A model generated the notes under the pieces. The model searched no databases. It had not been told where the DNA came from and was given only the letters and a program-made list of their open reading frames with translations. Below are positions 8,034 to 15,631 of a DNA stretch of 18,566 bases, in pieces. The stretch covers positions 1-18,566 of the forward strand of contig CALAYY010000008.1 of assembly GCA_937895465.1 (NCBI GenBank), read 5' to 3'. Within the stretch, counting starts at the first letter, position 1, and each line of letters opens with the position of its first letter. Position numbers and translations under genes: made by a program. Source of the DNA: an uncultured Clostridia bacterium. Lineage in GTDB: Bacteria > Bacillota > Clostridia > Christensenellales > DUVY01.

Positions 8034-9662
8034 TTAGAACTTCCAATCTTTGTGATATTCAAGCATACCATTAAAATACATGTCGGCAGTTAGCGAACTG
8101 TTATCCTTAAAGGCTAATAACGGCTCAGCAACTACTACCTTGTTTCCGCCGCCTTGAGGAGTGACTTTGGAATTCCATAACCAGCCTGTACCGAAATATG
8201 TATTGTTATTGCGCTTAACATCGTTCCAGTCCATATCCAAATAAACCAAATCTACATTTTCGTCTTTCATAATTTGCCAGCTGTTTTTGGTAAAATAGGT
8301 TATATTCTGCTCAGTTTCAGAGCTAATCTCATATTGATAGGGTCTGATTGCACCAGTATATCTGGTAAACACATCAAGCATTTCATAAGATGTAGTAAAT
8401 TCCAAAAAGTCTTTTGCAAGTTCTTTTTGATCAGAGTTTTGGCTTATGCAAACCAAAGATTTTCCACCGTTAAGCATATAGGTCTTTCTGCTGTTTGATT
8501 TTCCGTTATCTGCTTTGGGAATAGGCATAACAGCAAACCGTCTTATTCCATAATTCCATTTTTGATTATTAAGCTCAATAGCCATATCTTGCATGAACGT
8601 TTTTGCTTCGTTTTCCCACCAAGCGCCTTCTGCAATCATTGCAACCGGCTTAAATCCGCCAAGTCTGCTTTTCAAAAGCTCTTGTTGGGCTTCAATATGA
8701 GATTGGCTTGTGTCAAAACTGTTTGTGGTGTACCACGAGCTATTAATCAGGTCTCTTCCAAATTGCAGTGCATATCGTTTTCCTTCTTGTTTTTGAAGCA
8801 GATAAGCATTAGATACATTTATTTGAGTAGGTGCGCTGTCCCCTTCAAACAAATATTCTCCTGCAAAGGTATTGTTGAGATTAAAATTATCTTTACCTTC
8901 ATAGTCAGCCCAAAAAGACGCCAACAGCCTCATGCGATAATATTGGTTCATACCGCTAAAAGCAAACGGTGTTATGCCCTTTTGAACCATCACATTCATT
9001 AATCTCTTAAATTCGATATATGTTGTAGGCAGCCCGTCATCATATGTACCGTAAACGCCGTCCAAACCATTGGTTTTTTTATCAGAAAGAGAGGTTATAA
9101 GACTGCCGTTTGCTCCGTCTTTAAAATATAAAAGTTTTTCTTCAAACAAGTCCACATCATATACAGGTGCAAATATAGATTTTGTAAAAGGTATTCCGTA
9201 ATACTTGTTGTTGATTTTATAATAATCGCGTATTTGTTCATCCATTTTATCCAAAATAGAAATCTCTTTTTGCTCTTGGCTTATTGTAGTGTCTGTTACT
9301 TTTTTGGTAACAACATCAGTTATATCGGCTAGATATCCCTGAGATTGAAAAATATGATAAGATAATGAACTTAAAAAATAAATATCTTCTTCATTAGTAG
9401 GCATTGAAGTTATCAAAGTGTTTTCTTCATAGTCGCCTTTATCACTTCTGATAATTACCTCTATATCAGGGTTTCTTGATTCATAGAGTGCTTTTGCCTG
9501 CAAAAGCCATTCTTCGCCAAATCCGCCAAAGTAGTTACCTACTATCAACTGTGTCTTTGATGGATCATAGACATCTCCCCTTTGGGTCAATGTGCATCCT
9601 GCAATTGAAGAAAGTCCAATTAAAAGAAAAGTTACAAGTGCAAAAATTTTTTTTAAAATCAT
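8034..9662 (-). CDS. CUT1 extracellular solute-binding lipoprotein
   Basis: The 542-residue sugar receptor of the importer is tethered outside the membrane. The lipobox is well formed (SSIAGC, Cys23). The mature start (LIVGNYFGGFGEEW then a helix ending in NPDIEV) and later segments (GFKPVAMIAEGAWW, FAVMPIPKADNGKS, NGGKSLVCISQNS) match family 1 solute-binding proteins. At 542 residues it is longer than the about 430-450 typical of the family, suggesting a large or complex oligosaccharide ligand (inference). The start is ATG at 9662 with GAGG eight bases upstream. It is the first gene after the minus-strand promoter at 9806-9834, with a leader of about 135 bases that contains palindromes and a putative IclR operator. 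Confidence 0.92.
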   Translation of the reverse strand: MILKKIFALVTFLLIGLSSIAGCTLTQRGDVYDPSKTQLIVGNYFGGFGEEWLLQAKALYESRNPDIEVIIRSDKGDYEENTLITSMPTNEEDIYFLSSLSYHIFQSQGYLADITDVVTKKVTDTTISQEQKEISILDKMDEQIRDYYKINNKYYGIPFTKSIFAPVYDVDLFEEKLLYFKDGANGSLITSLSDKKTNGLDGVYGTYDDGLPTTYIEFKRLMNVMVQKGITPFAFSGMNQYYRMRLLASFWADYEGKDNFNLNNTFAGEYLFEGDSAPTQINVSNAYLLQKQEGKRYALQFGRDLINSSWYTTNSFDTSQSHIEAQQELLKSRLGGFKPVAMIAEGAWWENEAKTFMQDMAIELNNQKWNYGIRRFAVMPIPKADNGKSNSRKTYMLNGGKSLVCISQNSDQKELAKDFLEFTTSYEMLDVFTRYTGAIRPYQYEISSETEQNITYFTKNSWQIMKDENVDLVYLDMDWNDVKRNNNTYFGTGWLWNSKVTPQGGGNKVVVAEPLLAFKDNSSLTADMYFNGMLEYHKDWKF

Positions 9663-9689
9663 CTTTTGTCCCTCGAATATTTTTATTTT

Positions 9690-9708
9690 AAAAACTTTTC
9701 AAGTTTTT
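9690..9708 (-). promoter_or_regulatory. Hairpin in the leader of the binding-protein gene
   Basis: A perfect inverted repeat of eight bases (AAAAACTT, then AAGTTTTT) with a three-base TTC spacer lies about 28 bases before the start codon. A second, looser dyad occurs at 9732-9761, with ATATAG-C-CTATAT at 9744-9756 inside outer arms CTAAAAT and ATTTTAG. Both would be in the 5' leader of the operon mRNA. They could affect mRNA stability or translation, or be extra protein-binding sites. The arms are AT-only or nearly so, and chance is possible in DNA this AT-rich. Confidence 0.35.
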
Positions 9709-9766
9709 GTGCTCATTTGTAGTATCTTGTGCTAAAATTTTTTATATAGCCTATATTTTAGTTGTA

Positions 9767-9784
9767 AATTTCATTATTAATGAA
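9767..9784. promoter_or_regulatory. Putative IclR operator O1 (transporter side)
   Basis: Bases 9770-9784 read TTCATT-ATT-AATGAA, a perfect palindrome with six-base arms. With three flanking bases it is repeated in inverted orientation at 9871-9888 with one mismatch (17 of 18). It lies about 15-32 bases downstream of the predicted start of the minus-strand transcript, where a bound repressor would block early elongation. That it belongs to the adjacent IclR-type regulator is inferred from position and symmetry. Confidence 0.55.
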
Positions 9785-9805
9785 TGCATTTCCTTGATTT
9801 TGAAT

Positions 9806-9834
9806 ATTATATCATTATCTTATCATTTAGTCAA
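9806..9834 (-). promoter_or_regulatory. Sigma-A promoter for the sugar-uptake operon
   Basis: On the minus strand TTGACT (9834-9829) and TATAAT (9811-9806) are separated by exactly 17 bases, close to the vegetative consensus. Transcription would start near 9799, leaving a leader of about 135 bases before the binding-protein gene. No other equally good promoter was noticed before the downstream genes, which fits a single long transcript. Confidence 0.8.
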
Positions 9835-9870
9835 CATTTGATGTAAATTATTTTTTATTACAGAATTGAT

Positions 9871-9888
9871 TTTATTAATAATGAAATT
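9871..9888. promoter_or_regulatory. Putative IclR operator O2 (regulator side)
   Basis: Bases 9871-9885 read TTTATT-AAT-AATGAA, the inverted counterpart of O1 with a single C-to-T change in one arm. It ends two bases before the -35 element of the plus-strand promoter at 9891, so binding here would affect transcription of the regulator gene (autoregulation). The two sites are about 104 bases apart centre to centre, close to ten helical turns, which would allow looping between them (inference). Confidence 0.55.
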
Positions 9889-9890
9889 AT

Positions 9891-9919
9891 TTGACAAACA
9901 AAATAAGTTAAGTTATTAT
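9891..9919 (+). promoter_or_regulatory. Sigma-A promoter for the IclR-family gene
   Basis: TTGACA (9891-9896) and TATTAT (9914-9919) are 17 bases apart, a near-consensus vegetative promoter with a predicted start near 9926. A further TATAAT at 9925-9930 has no matching -35. The promoter lies downstream of the TTG at 9866 and the ATG at 9881, so those cannot be the start codon on this transcript. Confidence 0.75.
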
Positions 9920-9955
9920 GATACTATAATTAATATAATAGGACTAAATAAATAT

Positions 9956-10705
9956 ATGGCTAAACAAGAAAACAAGGAAATAAAAGTAAAATCCCTTTAT
10001 AAAGCGTTGAAGATATTGGATTATTTTTGTGACAGCACCTCGCCTGAACTCAGTGTTACAGAAATCTCTGAAAGATCAGGAATATTGATGAGCTCTATCC
10101 ATAATATCTTAAGCACTTTTTGTGCTGGAGGATTTATACAAAAAAGTCCAAATTCAAGCAAATACATGCTTGGTAAAAAATTTCTAGAATTTTCTAATGC
10201 ATATAACCGCAATAATCCAGTACAGTCCATGCTGAAAAAAAGCATGCAAAAACTTTCTAACCTTACCGGAGAGACTATTTTTCTTGCAGTATCTTATGGG
10301 GTTAATATTATTTATATCGACTCAATTTTTCCGTCAAACTCAACAGCTACAGGAAATATAATAGGCGTGACCGCGCCTATGTATTGCACTTCTATAGGCA
10401 AGGCAATATTAAGCCAATCTTCTCCAGAACTGATTAAAGAAGTATTGGCATCACCAAAAACCGCTTTTACTGAAAATACTATTATTGACACAACAGCTTT
10501 GAAAGATGAAATAAATACAATTATTGAACAAGGGTATGCCATTGACAACATGGAACATGAATACGGTATCAAATGTGTAGGTATCGCTATCAGTATCAAT
10601 AATCAACTTTACGGATTATCAATAAGCGGCCCTTCTTTAAGGTTTTCCAAAGATAAAATAATCCAATATGCCAAACTGCTAAAAGAAGTTGCCGCTGAAT
10701 TTTGA
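9956..10705 (+). CDS. IclR-family transcriptional regulator
   Basis: This 249-residue protein has the standard IclR size and layout. Residues about 8-72 are a winged helix-turn-helix (LKILDYF, VTEISERSGILMSSIHNIL, GFIQ); residues about 80-248 are the effector-binding domain, with APMYCTSIGKAIL near 140-152, GYAIDNMEHEYGIKCVGIAI at 193-212 and SISGPSLRF at 222-230. The start at 9956 (MAKQENKE) is chosen because the frame upstream, though open to a TTG at 9866, lies across the promoter and operator. The only ribosome site is a weak AGGA 12 bases away. It is divergent from the sugar operon and is expected to control it in response to a small-molecule inducer, and probably itself. IclR proteins can be repressors or activators; the O1 position favours repression. 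Confidence 0.9.
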   Translation: MAKQENKEIKVKSLYKALKILDYFCDSTSPELSVTEISERSGILMSSIHNILSTFCAGGFIQKSPNSSKYMLGKKFLEFSNAYNRNNPVQSMLKKSMQKLSNLTGETIFLAVSYGVNIIYIDSIFPSNSTATGNIIGVTAPMYCTSIGKAILSQSSPELIKEVLASPKTAFTENTIIDTTALKDEINTIIEQGYAIDNMEHEYGIKCVGIAISINNQLYGLSISGPSLRFSKDKIIQYAKLLKEVAAEF

Positions 10706-10740
10706 TCTGTTTAGCGGTAATTATAATCTGATATACTTTA

Positions 10741-10769
10741 TATTCTTTTTCATATTTTTATAAAGAATA
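10741..10769. terminator. Weak hairpin between convergent genes
   Basis: TATTCTTT (10741-10748) can pair with AAAGAATA (10762-10769) across a 13-base AT-rich loop, in the 114-base gap between the convergent IclR gene and the small membrane-protein gene. The stem is AT-rich and lacks a clean T-run on either strand, so it is at best a weak bidirectional terminator. No better candidate is visible in the gap. Confidence 0.25.
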
Positions 10770-10819
10770 GTATTTATTTTGCTAGTGTTACCAATAAGCG
10801 AGAAATTCAGCATTTAATA

Positions 10820-11302
10820 CTAGGAACCATGCGGATATTGTCTTGTTTGCTGACAAATAATAATTTTCATAGTATCAGGATAAAAAACTATAAATAAGTA
10901 TTCTATACGGTTGTTTCTATCTTCTTCTAAAACCATATAATCATAATGTCTGCTAAAATCAGGTCGATTAGATAACTCGATACCATTAGCTGCTTGGTTA
11001 AACCAATCTTCAAACGTGTCTTTTTCAATTGCCATTGATTGATTAAATAGTTCACTCTCTGGCGCTTGTTCGCATCTTAAAACAATATATTCTACACGTT
11101 CATCGCTATATATTTGAGTGGATTTATATTGTATTTTCATACCATCAGGCAAATCAATACTCCATTTTTCTTCATAATCATTAATATTAAACTTAAACAG
11201 CCTATAAACAAGCTGAAATAAACCAAAACCAATACCAATAACCAAAGCAATCGAGCCTAACACAATAATTATAATTATTGTTTTTTTCTTATTGCTTTTC
11301 AT
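10820..11302 (-). CDS. Small membrane-anchored protein of unknown function
   Basis: A 160-residue protein that I do not recognise. A short basic N-terminus (MKSNKKK) is followed by one strong membrane span at about residues 8-33, rich in Ile, Val and Gly. The remaining about 125 residues are soluble and probably outside, acidic and tyrosine-rich, with a predicted beta-rich pattern (WSIDLPDGMKIQYKS, RVEYIVLRCEQAPES, MVLEEDRNNRIEYLFIVFYP, MKIIICQQ). The start is ATG at 11302 after a GGGGGA stretch seven bases upstream. It is a single gene, convergent with the IclR gene. The general form, an N-terminal anchor plus a small extracytoplasmic domain, is common among uncharacterised Bacillota proteins and gives no specific function. 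Confidence 0.75.
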   Translation of the reverse strand: MKSNKKKTIIIIIVLGSIALVIGIGFGLFQLVYRLFKFNINDYEEKWSIDLPDGMKIQYKSTQIYSDERVEYIVLRCEQAPESELFNQSMAIEKDTFEDWFNQAANGIELSNRPDFSRHYDYMVLEEDRNNRIEYLFIVFYPDTMKIIICQQTRQYPHGS

Positions 11303-11608
11303 AATAATCCCCCATTATTCAATTATTCTGTTTTCACCAAACTGACAAGCCAATACTTAGCAATTTTGAGCCGATAGCTTTATCTTTCAACCTTTTCGTT
11401 TTAAAAGATAAATGCTTATCAGTATGTTATTGCCCATAAATACATGTTAACATTATACTATAAAATTATGTAAATAAAAACCATATAATGCTTACAAAAA
11501 ACTCCATTAAAGTTCTTTATTGTTATCAAAAAATATGCCTTTTGGAAAATTTGTACTTATTCTGCTGAAATCTTTTATTAAATAAATCTTAATACTACTA
11601 TCCAAATT

Positions 11609-11693
11609 ATGGGTAAAACTAAATCACGTATTTCGCCCTATTTAGTTAAGTATGATTAATATCAAGCATCACGTATTTCTTGACAATACCCAT
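11609..11693. repeat. Short repeat-bearing segment with inverted ends
   Basis: An 85-base segment begins ATGGGTA (11609-11615) and ends with the exact inverse TACCCAT (11687-11693). Inside it, ATCACGTATTTC occurs twice in direct orientation, at 11623-11634 and 11668-11679, 45 bases apart. This resembles the ends of a small mobile element or the scar of one, but no target duplication or coding remnant was recognised and the terminal repeat is only seven bases. Confidence 0.35.
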
Positions 11694-11716
11694 TAGTTGC
11701 TCCAAAAACGGCAGAA

Positions 11717-11739
11717 AAACCGCTCAAAATAGGCGGTTT
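11717..11739 (-). terminator. Rho-independent terminator after the lipoprotein gene
   Basis: AAACCGC (11717-11723) pairs with GCGGTTT (11733-11739) around a nine-base loop, giving a seven-pair GC-containing stem. On the minus strand the stem runs into TTTTTCTGCCGTTTTT. It lies 54 bases beyond the stop of the lipoprotein gene that ends at 11794. On the plus strand it is followed only by a poor T-tract, so the minus-strand role is preferred. Confidence 0.6.
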
Positions 11740-11793
11740 CTTTATCAATCGAAATCTTTTGCCAAATCATGTTTTTTTTGTCGTGCTTTTTTC

Positions 11794-12768
11794 TTAAATT
11801 TTCTTAGCAATAAATATTGCAATATATCTATATTCACTTGTAAATAATTGTTCATTTACACTTTCAGGAAAGTTAATAAAGCCTGATTCATAATAATATT
11901 CTTGTGTTTGAGCGTCCAGATAATAAGTCAATTCAGATTCAAAAACATTTTCAGAGTTAATAATAACATCCTTGCTTAAGCCTGTGGGCGGTGCAGACAG
12001 ATAAACATAATAAATTTTATCTAATTCAGGAGCATCGATTTGCTCTTCTTTTTCTTTTAATAACACATTGAAGACAGTATCATCAATATCAAATTCTGTA
12101 ATATCAATTAAAGCAGTTGTATCCTTATATTGCGTTTCTTTTTGACCGTCTGCAAACTTGTATATATGAAAAAATGAATCGCTAATAGTGTATATATGCC
12201 ATACATCTTTAACTACGATGTCTTTATTAATTTCAAAAATAATATCTTTTGTTAACTTAACATTTCCGATATATTCGTGTTTTGAAATTTTTTCCCATTG
12301 AATTTGCAACGGAGCATATTTTTTATATTGCTCGTCCTTTTGCATTTCTTCAAGCGCCTGCTTTTCTGTTAATCCCTCATCTAACAATTGCTGGACTTTT
12401 TCTTCAATATTTTTTTGAATCTCAGCTTTTTCTTCAACAGAAGCATTAACCCATGCTACCGATGACGCAGCAACGTGATTATTTAATAATTCCTCATCTA
12501 TAAAGTAATTAAAGCGATTAGAGTCATTTACTCTTAATTTTAAATAAACATCCTCATCTTTTTTGTATATACGCAAGCCTTGCTCTTCGTCTTTAATAGA
12601 CGACACACTGTTTTTATCAGTTATTAAAAAGTCAATTTTTTCAAGATATTCACTAGGGGAAGAGAGTTTTACGGAATATTCTTCTGTTTTATTTTTGCAT
12701 CCAGAAAGAATCACAATGGGCAATAAAACCAAAAAGAATAAAAGTAAGAAATTTTTACTTTTTTTCAT
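11794..12768 (-). CDS. Lipoprotein of unknown function (324 aa)
   Basis: A secreted lipoprotein I do not recognise. The start is ATG at 12768, six bases after AGGAGG; the open frame continues to 12870, but the promoter at 12806-12834 lies inside that extension, ruling it out. The signal peptide (residues 1-23) is very hydrophobic and ends in a textbook lipobox, ILSGC, with Cys24 as the lipid anchor. Residues about 110-148 form a highly charged helix (VEEKAEIQKNIEEKV, EKQALEEMQKDEQ), flanked by beta-rich segments on both sides. The C-terminal part contains several tyrosine-rich strands (YYLDAQTQEYYYESGF). It has its own promoter and terminator, so it is probably monocistronic. It is divergent from another unknown lipoprotein gene. 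Confidence 0.8.
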   Translation of the reverse strand: MKKSKNFLLLFFLVLLPIVILSGCKNKTEEYSVKLSSPSEYLEKIDFLITDKNSVSSIKDEEQGLRIYKKDEDVYLKLRVNDSNRFNYFIDEELLNNHVAASSVAWVNASVEEKAEIQKNIEEKVQQLLDEGLTEKQALEEMQKDEQYKKYAPLQIQWEKISKHEYIGNVKLTKDIIFEINKDIVVKDVWHIYTISDSFFHIYKFADGQKETQYKDTTALIDITEFDIDDTVFNVLLKEKEEQIDAPELDKIYYVYLSAPPTGLSKDVIINSENVFESELTYYLDAQTQEYYYESGFINFPESVNEQLFTSEYRYIAIFIAKKI

Positions 12769-12805
12769 GATTTGCCTCCTAGATTTTTTGTTATATATTA
12801 CTTGT

Positions 12806-12834
12806 ATTATATAAATTTCAAGCAAAAAAGTCAA
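12806..12834 (-). promoter_or_regulatory. Sigma-A promoter for the 324-aa lipoprotein
   Basis: On the minus strand TTGACT (12834-12829) and TATAAT (12811-12806) are 17 bases apart. Predicted transcription starts near 12799, 31 bases before the ATG, and the leader carries AGGAGG. This fixes the start codon at 12768. Confidence 0.8.
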
Positions 12835-13008
12835 GTTTGCCTTTAGATGGGGGCTTTTTTCCCTAATCAATATGTTTTATTTTAAGTTGAGATAGTATAA
12901 GGTCTTATTTGCCATAATGCTTGTCAATATTTCGCCCTTTGAATAACCAAAAGCCGTAAAACTTTGTTTTGATGACTTCTTTTTCTTTTACAAAACCTCA
13001 CCTTAAGA

Positions 13009-13037
13009 TTGACATATAATCTTTATTTTTATATATT
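13009..13037 (+). promoter_or_regulatory. Sigma-A promoter for the plus-strand lipoprotein
   Basis: TTGACA (13009-13014) is followed after 17 bases by TATATT (13032-13037), with an expected start near 13044 and AAGGAG at 13060-13065. An overlapping TATAAT at 13038-13043 would need a 23-base spacer and is less likely. The rest of the 12769-13069 interval is AT-rich; apart from the two opposing promoters, nothing was seen in it. Confidence 0.65.
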
Positions 13038-13072
13038 TATAATGTTAAGTTATAATACTAAGGAGAAAAATG

Positions 13073-13855
13073 ATGATTAGAAAAAACATTAGCAAAAGCC
13101 TGCTTTGCTTAATTATTGTTACATTAATTCTTTCTGCTTTTTTATTTGCATGCAAAAAACCTGAATCAACTGTTGATTTTAATATGGACAATTCTTTTGA
13201 TGTGACCCAAGAACAATATGAAGAAATAACCTTAGAAGAGTTACGTTCTGCAGTTAATTCTGACACCATAGCAGCCTTACAGCCAATAAAAGTTACTTAT
13301 AAGGAATGGACTGCAACTATGGACAAAATCACGTGTTTGGCAAACGGTTATTACATTCCTAAAGACGAACAGGTTAAATCAGCTATTAAGAATACGACCT
13401 TTTATCAGTCTACTGTTAATGATAACGGCAATATTACGGTTACTATGAAAATAAGCGGTATTACATATCAATATTATAACGGAGAGTATTTAGCCGAACA
13501 AGCCAGCGATGGAACAAAAACAAAAAGAGCATTGACAACAGGTTATGCTTTTTATGCAGGATCTGATTATATTTCACTCACACTTGCACTGGATTATGTC
13601 AATTCAAATCGGTATAGCCGTTATGAAGTCAATAAAGCAGTTAACGGCGATTCCGTAATATACTTTTTTAATTTCATTCCTTCGGGTGATTTGAACACTT
13701 TTTATTTATATTTTGTTTTTGAAGGGAATTCATTTTCCAAAGCTTATTTTATGAAGCGTTCAAGTATGGGTAATGAAGCTTATACATATATACTTCCGTT
13801 TGATGGAGATATTACATTGCCTGATTTTAACGATTATGCAATAGAGGAAGAATAA
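13073..13855 (+). CDS. Lipoprotein of unknown function (260 aa)
   Basis: A secreted lipoprotein I do not recognise. Two adjacent ATG codons (13070 and 13073) follow AAGGAG; the second has the better spacing (seven bases) and is chosen. The signal peptide ends in FLFAC, with the lipidated cysteine at residue 27. The mature part starts with an acidic, flexible linker (VTQEQYEEITLEELRSAV) and continues as a beta-rich domain with many aromatic residues (ISGITYQYYNGEY, TTGYAFYAGSDYISL, YLYFVFEGNSFSKAYF). It ends in an acidic tail (DYAIEEE). The alternating hydrophobic strands suggest a compact sandwich or barrel of the kind used by small binding lipoproteins, but no family can be named. It is monocistronic, with its own promoter and a strong terminator. 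Confidence 0.8.
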   Translation: MIRKNISKSLLCLIIVTLILSAFLFACKKPESTVDFNMDNSFDVTQEQYEEITLEELRSAVNSDTIAALQPIKVTYKEWTATMDKITCLANGYYIPKDEQVKSAIKNTTFYQSTVNDNGNITVTMKISGITYQYYNGEYLAEQASDGTKTKRALTTGYAFYAGSDYISLTLALDYVNSNRYSRYEVNKAVNGDSVIYFFNFIPSGDLNTFYLYFVFEGNSFSKAYFMKRSSMGNEAYTYILPFDGDITLPDFNDYAIEEE

Positions 13856-13876
13856 TCCCAATTAATAAGAAAACAC

Positions 13877-13908
13877 AAAAAATCACTCAAAACGAGTGAT
13901 TTTTTTTG
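13877..13908. terminator. Strong bidirectional rho-independent terminator
   Basis: AATCACTC (13881-13888) and GAGTGATT (13894-13901) form a stem with a five-base AAAAC loop. It is extended by A-T pairs on both sides and followed by a run of eight T on the plus strand, with a matching A-run on the left. It ends the plus-strand lipoprotein gene 21 bases after its stop and can also stop minus-strand transcription from the helicase gene, whose stop is about 120 bases away. Confidence 0.85.
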
Positions 13909-14027
13909 ATAAAAAAGGTCATAGATTGCCTATCATCAACTTCAACATTCTAAGCAAAATCTTATTAAATGTTTAGTTCTTTTTGCCTAATTTACTTATT
14001 TGTCAATACGGATTTTATTAATTAAGT

Positions 14028-15530
14028 TTAAATCAATGCTTGTTCTATTTTTTCTCTGCATTCAATTGAGGTTGTAGGAAGTCTTAATATCTTCAACCCT
14101 GCAGTTGTTAGTAGTCTATCCTTCCTTCTGTCTCTATTATATTGTACAGCTTCTTTATGCTGTTCTCCATCAACTTCAATAATCAATCTAATTTCTTTAT
14201 TTAATGTATTAAAAACAACGAAATCACAATGTGTGTTTGGATTATTAATAAATTTTAAATCATCTTCATCATTGATATAACTAGTATTCAAAATTTTTCT
14301 TAAAGAATAGCCAAAGTGATAATCTAATAATCCAAATTTTTTACTTAGACATATTTCTTTAATTAATGTACCTATAATATTTTCACTATCAAAGTTAGAG
14401 ATTTTTATGAGTCTTTTTTGAAAACTTTGCAACATTGGAGAATAATCACTATACATTAAATCAAATACTGAAAATACTTTAGTATGTTCAATATGCCCAC
14501 TGCTACAAAAATATTTAATATATTTTATAAAATCATAAAGAATTGTCCCTTCTTGTTGTATGATTTCTTTGCTGACAATTAAATATAAGATATCCTTTGC
14601 TCTTGATATTGCTACATTAATTAGATTAGGATTATTCAAAAAGTCTATTTTTTCATCATCTTCAAATAAAACAACTTTATTTGATACAGTGGACATGATA
14701 ATGATTTCCTTTTCTTTGCCTTGAAATTTATGTACCGTATCAATCAGACAATTTGAAAAATTAAATCTTTTTTGCAATAATTCAACTTGATCTCTATATG
14801 GAGCAATAATACCAATATTTTTATTTTCTAACGACGGTAATATTTCTTTTTCAATTATTTCGATTTGCCGAATGTTCGTTCGCCCTCTGGCATGAAAAGA
14901 TTCTGTAGTTATTACTTTTATGCCACAATCATCGTCTTTATGAGTAGTTTGAATAACAAGCTTATTGTCATAAAATCTTTTATTGCAAAATTCAATTATT
15001 TGTGGATCACATCTATAGTGTTCGCTAAGAAAAGTATTTGATATATTGCTCTTATATGAGCTTGATATAGAATCCAATATACTATGAGAACAATATTCAA
15101 ACTCTTTAGATAAGTCATATTGCTTAAAAATTTCTTTTATTAAAGGAATGTTATTAGATTTTACAACATGCGGCAATTGCATTTTGTCTCCAACTAAAAC
15201 AATGTTTTTTGCGCAAGAGAAAGCTATGCAGGCTGAGATTAAATCAACTTGGCTAGACTCATCAATAATTACATAATCATAAAGATAATTATACCCTGAA
15301 CAATAATGTAAGGCATGTGTTGTGCTAAATATTATAGGAAAGCGTTTTATAAACTCGTTAAAATAGAATTTATAATTATTTTTTATAAAAGCTTCATCTT
15401 TATTAAATTTTTGGCTAATATAGGACAGTAACATATCTAAAGAAATTTGTTTCTGTAAAGAGGTTAGTTTATCAATATTTACGGTTAAGAGTTGATTCAT
15501 CTTTTCAGCAAGATCTTTTTCTAATTCCAA
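14028..15530 (-). CDS. SF1 helicase C-terminal part with PD-(D/E)XK nuclease-like domain (frameshifted)
   Basis: This is the second half of a split gene. The listed start (TTG at 15530) is formal: the frame stays open back to the frameshift near 15648. Numbered from that TTG, it carries superfamily 1 (UPF1/DNA2-like) motif II VIIDESSQVD (87-96), motif III VGDKMQLPHV (113-122), motif IV LSEHYRCDP (168-176), motif V DTVHKFQGKE (264-273) and motif VI NVAISRAKD (305-313). The C-terminus (about 430-500) contains CDFVVF, IIEVDGEQH (451-458), a basic RDRRKDRLL helix and LKILRLP, the pattern of DUF2726/Vsr-like PD-(D/E)XK nucleases, with the key Asp436 and Glu452 present. Unwinding coupled to cleavage is inferred. 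Joined to the N-terminal half with one restored base, the product is 906 residues. Confidence 0.85.
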   Translation of the reverse strand: MELEKDLAEKMNQLLTVNIDKLTSLQKQISLDMLLSYISQKFNKDEAFIKNNYKFYFNEFIKRFPIIFSTTHALHYCSGYNYLYDYVIIDESSQVDLISACIAFSCAKNIVLVGDKMQLPHVVKSNNIPLIKEIFKQYDLSKEFEYCSHSILDSISSSYKSNISNTFLSEHYRCDPQIIEFCNKRFYDNKLVIQTTHKDDDCGIKVITTESFHARGRTNIRQIEIIEKEILPSLENKNIGIIAPYRDQVELLQKRFNFSNCLIDTVHKFQGKEKEIIIMSTVSNKVVLFEDDEKIDFLNNPNLINVAISRAKDILYLIVSKEIIQQEGTILYDFIKYIKYFCSSGHIEHTKVFSVFDLMYSDYSPMLQSFQKRLIKISNFDSENIIGTLIKEICLSKKFGLLDYHFGYSLRKILNTSYINDEDDLKFINNPNTHCDFVVFNTLNKEIRLIIEVDGEQHKEAVQYNRDRRKDRLLTTAGLKILRLPTTSIECREKIEQALI

Positions 15531-15631
15531 AAGCTTTAATTTATAATATTTGTTTTGTAAATAATCTATTGACTCATTTATATCAAAAAAATATTTTTTC
15601 GTGGCAAATATGCCGTATCTAAAAAGAAATT

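Larger units (their letters stand above)
11303..11793. other. Gene-free interval between the small membrane protein and the first lipoprotein
   Basis: No credible coding region is seen in these about 490 bases. A hairpin-forming repeat lies at 11379-11412 (TTTATCTTT pairing with AAAGATAAA). A TATAAT on the minus strand at 11452-11457 could serve the small membrane-protein gene, but no good -35 accompanies it. The segment 11609-11693 has matched ends and a 12-base direct repeat, and 11717-11739 is a terminator; these are listed separately. The length and repeat content suggest a decayed insertion, not a regulatory region, but this is inference. Confidence 0.5.

Noticed and set aside
9866..9955. 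N-terminal extension of the IclR gene from TTG 9866 or ATG 9881
   Set aside because: It crosses a near-consensus promoter and operator, lacks a ribosome site, and would make the protein longer than the family norm.
10741..10769. Efficient rho-independent terminator for the IclR gene
   Set aside because: The stem is AT-rich, the loop is long and no T-run follows; kept only as a weak candidate.
11623..11679. CRISPR-like direct repeats
   Set aside because: Only two 12-base copies are present, with no further regular spacing or cas genes.
12769..12870. N-terminal extension of the 324-aa lipoprotein
   Set aside because: The promoter lies inside it, and the internal ATG has an ideal AGGAGG and begins a textbook lipoprotein signal.
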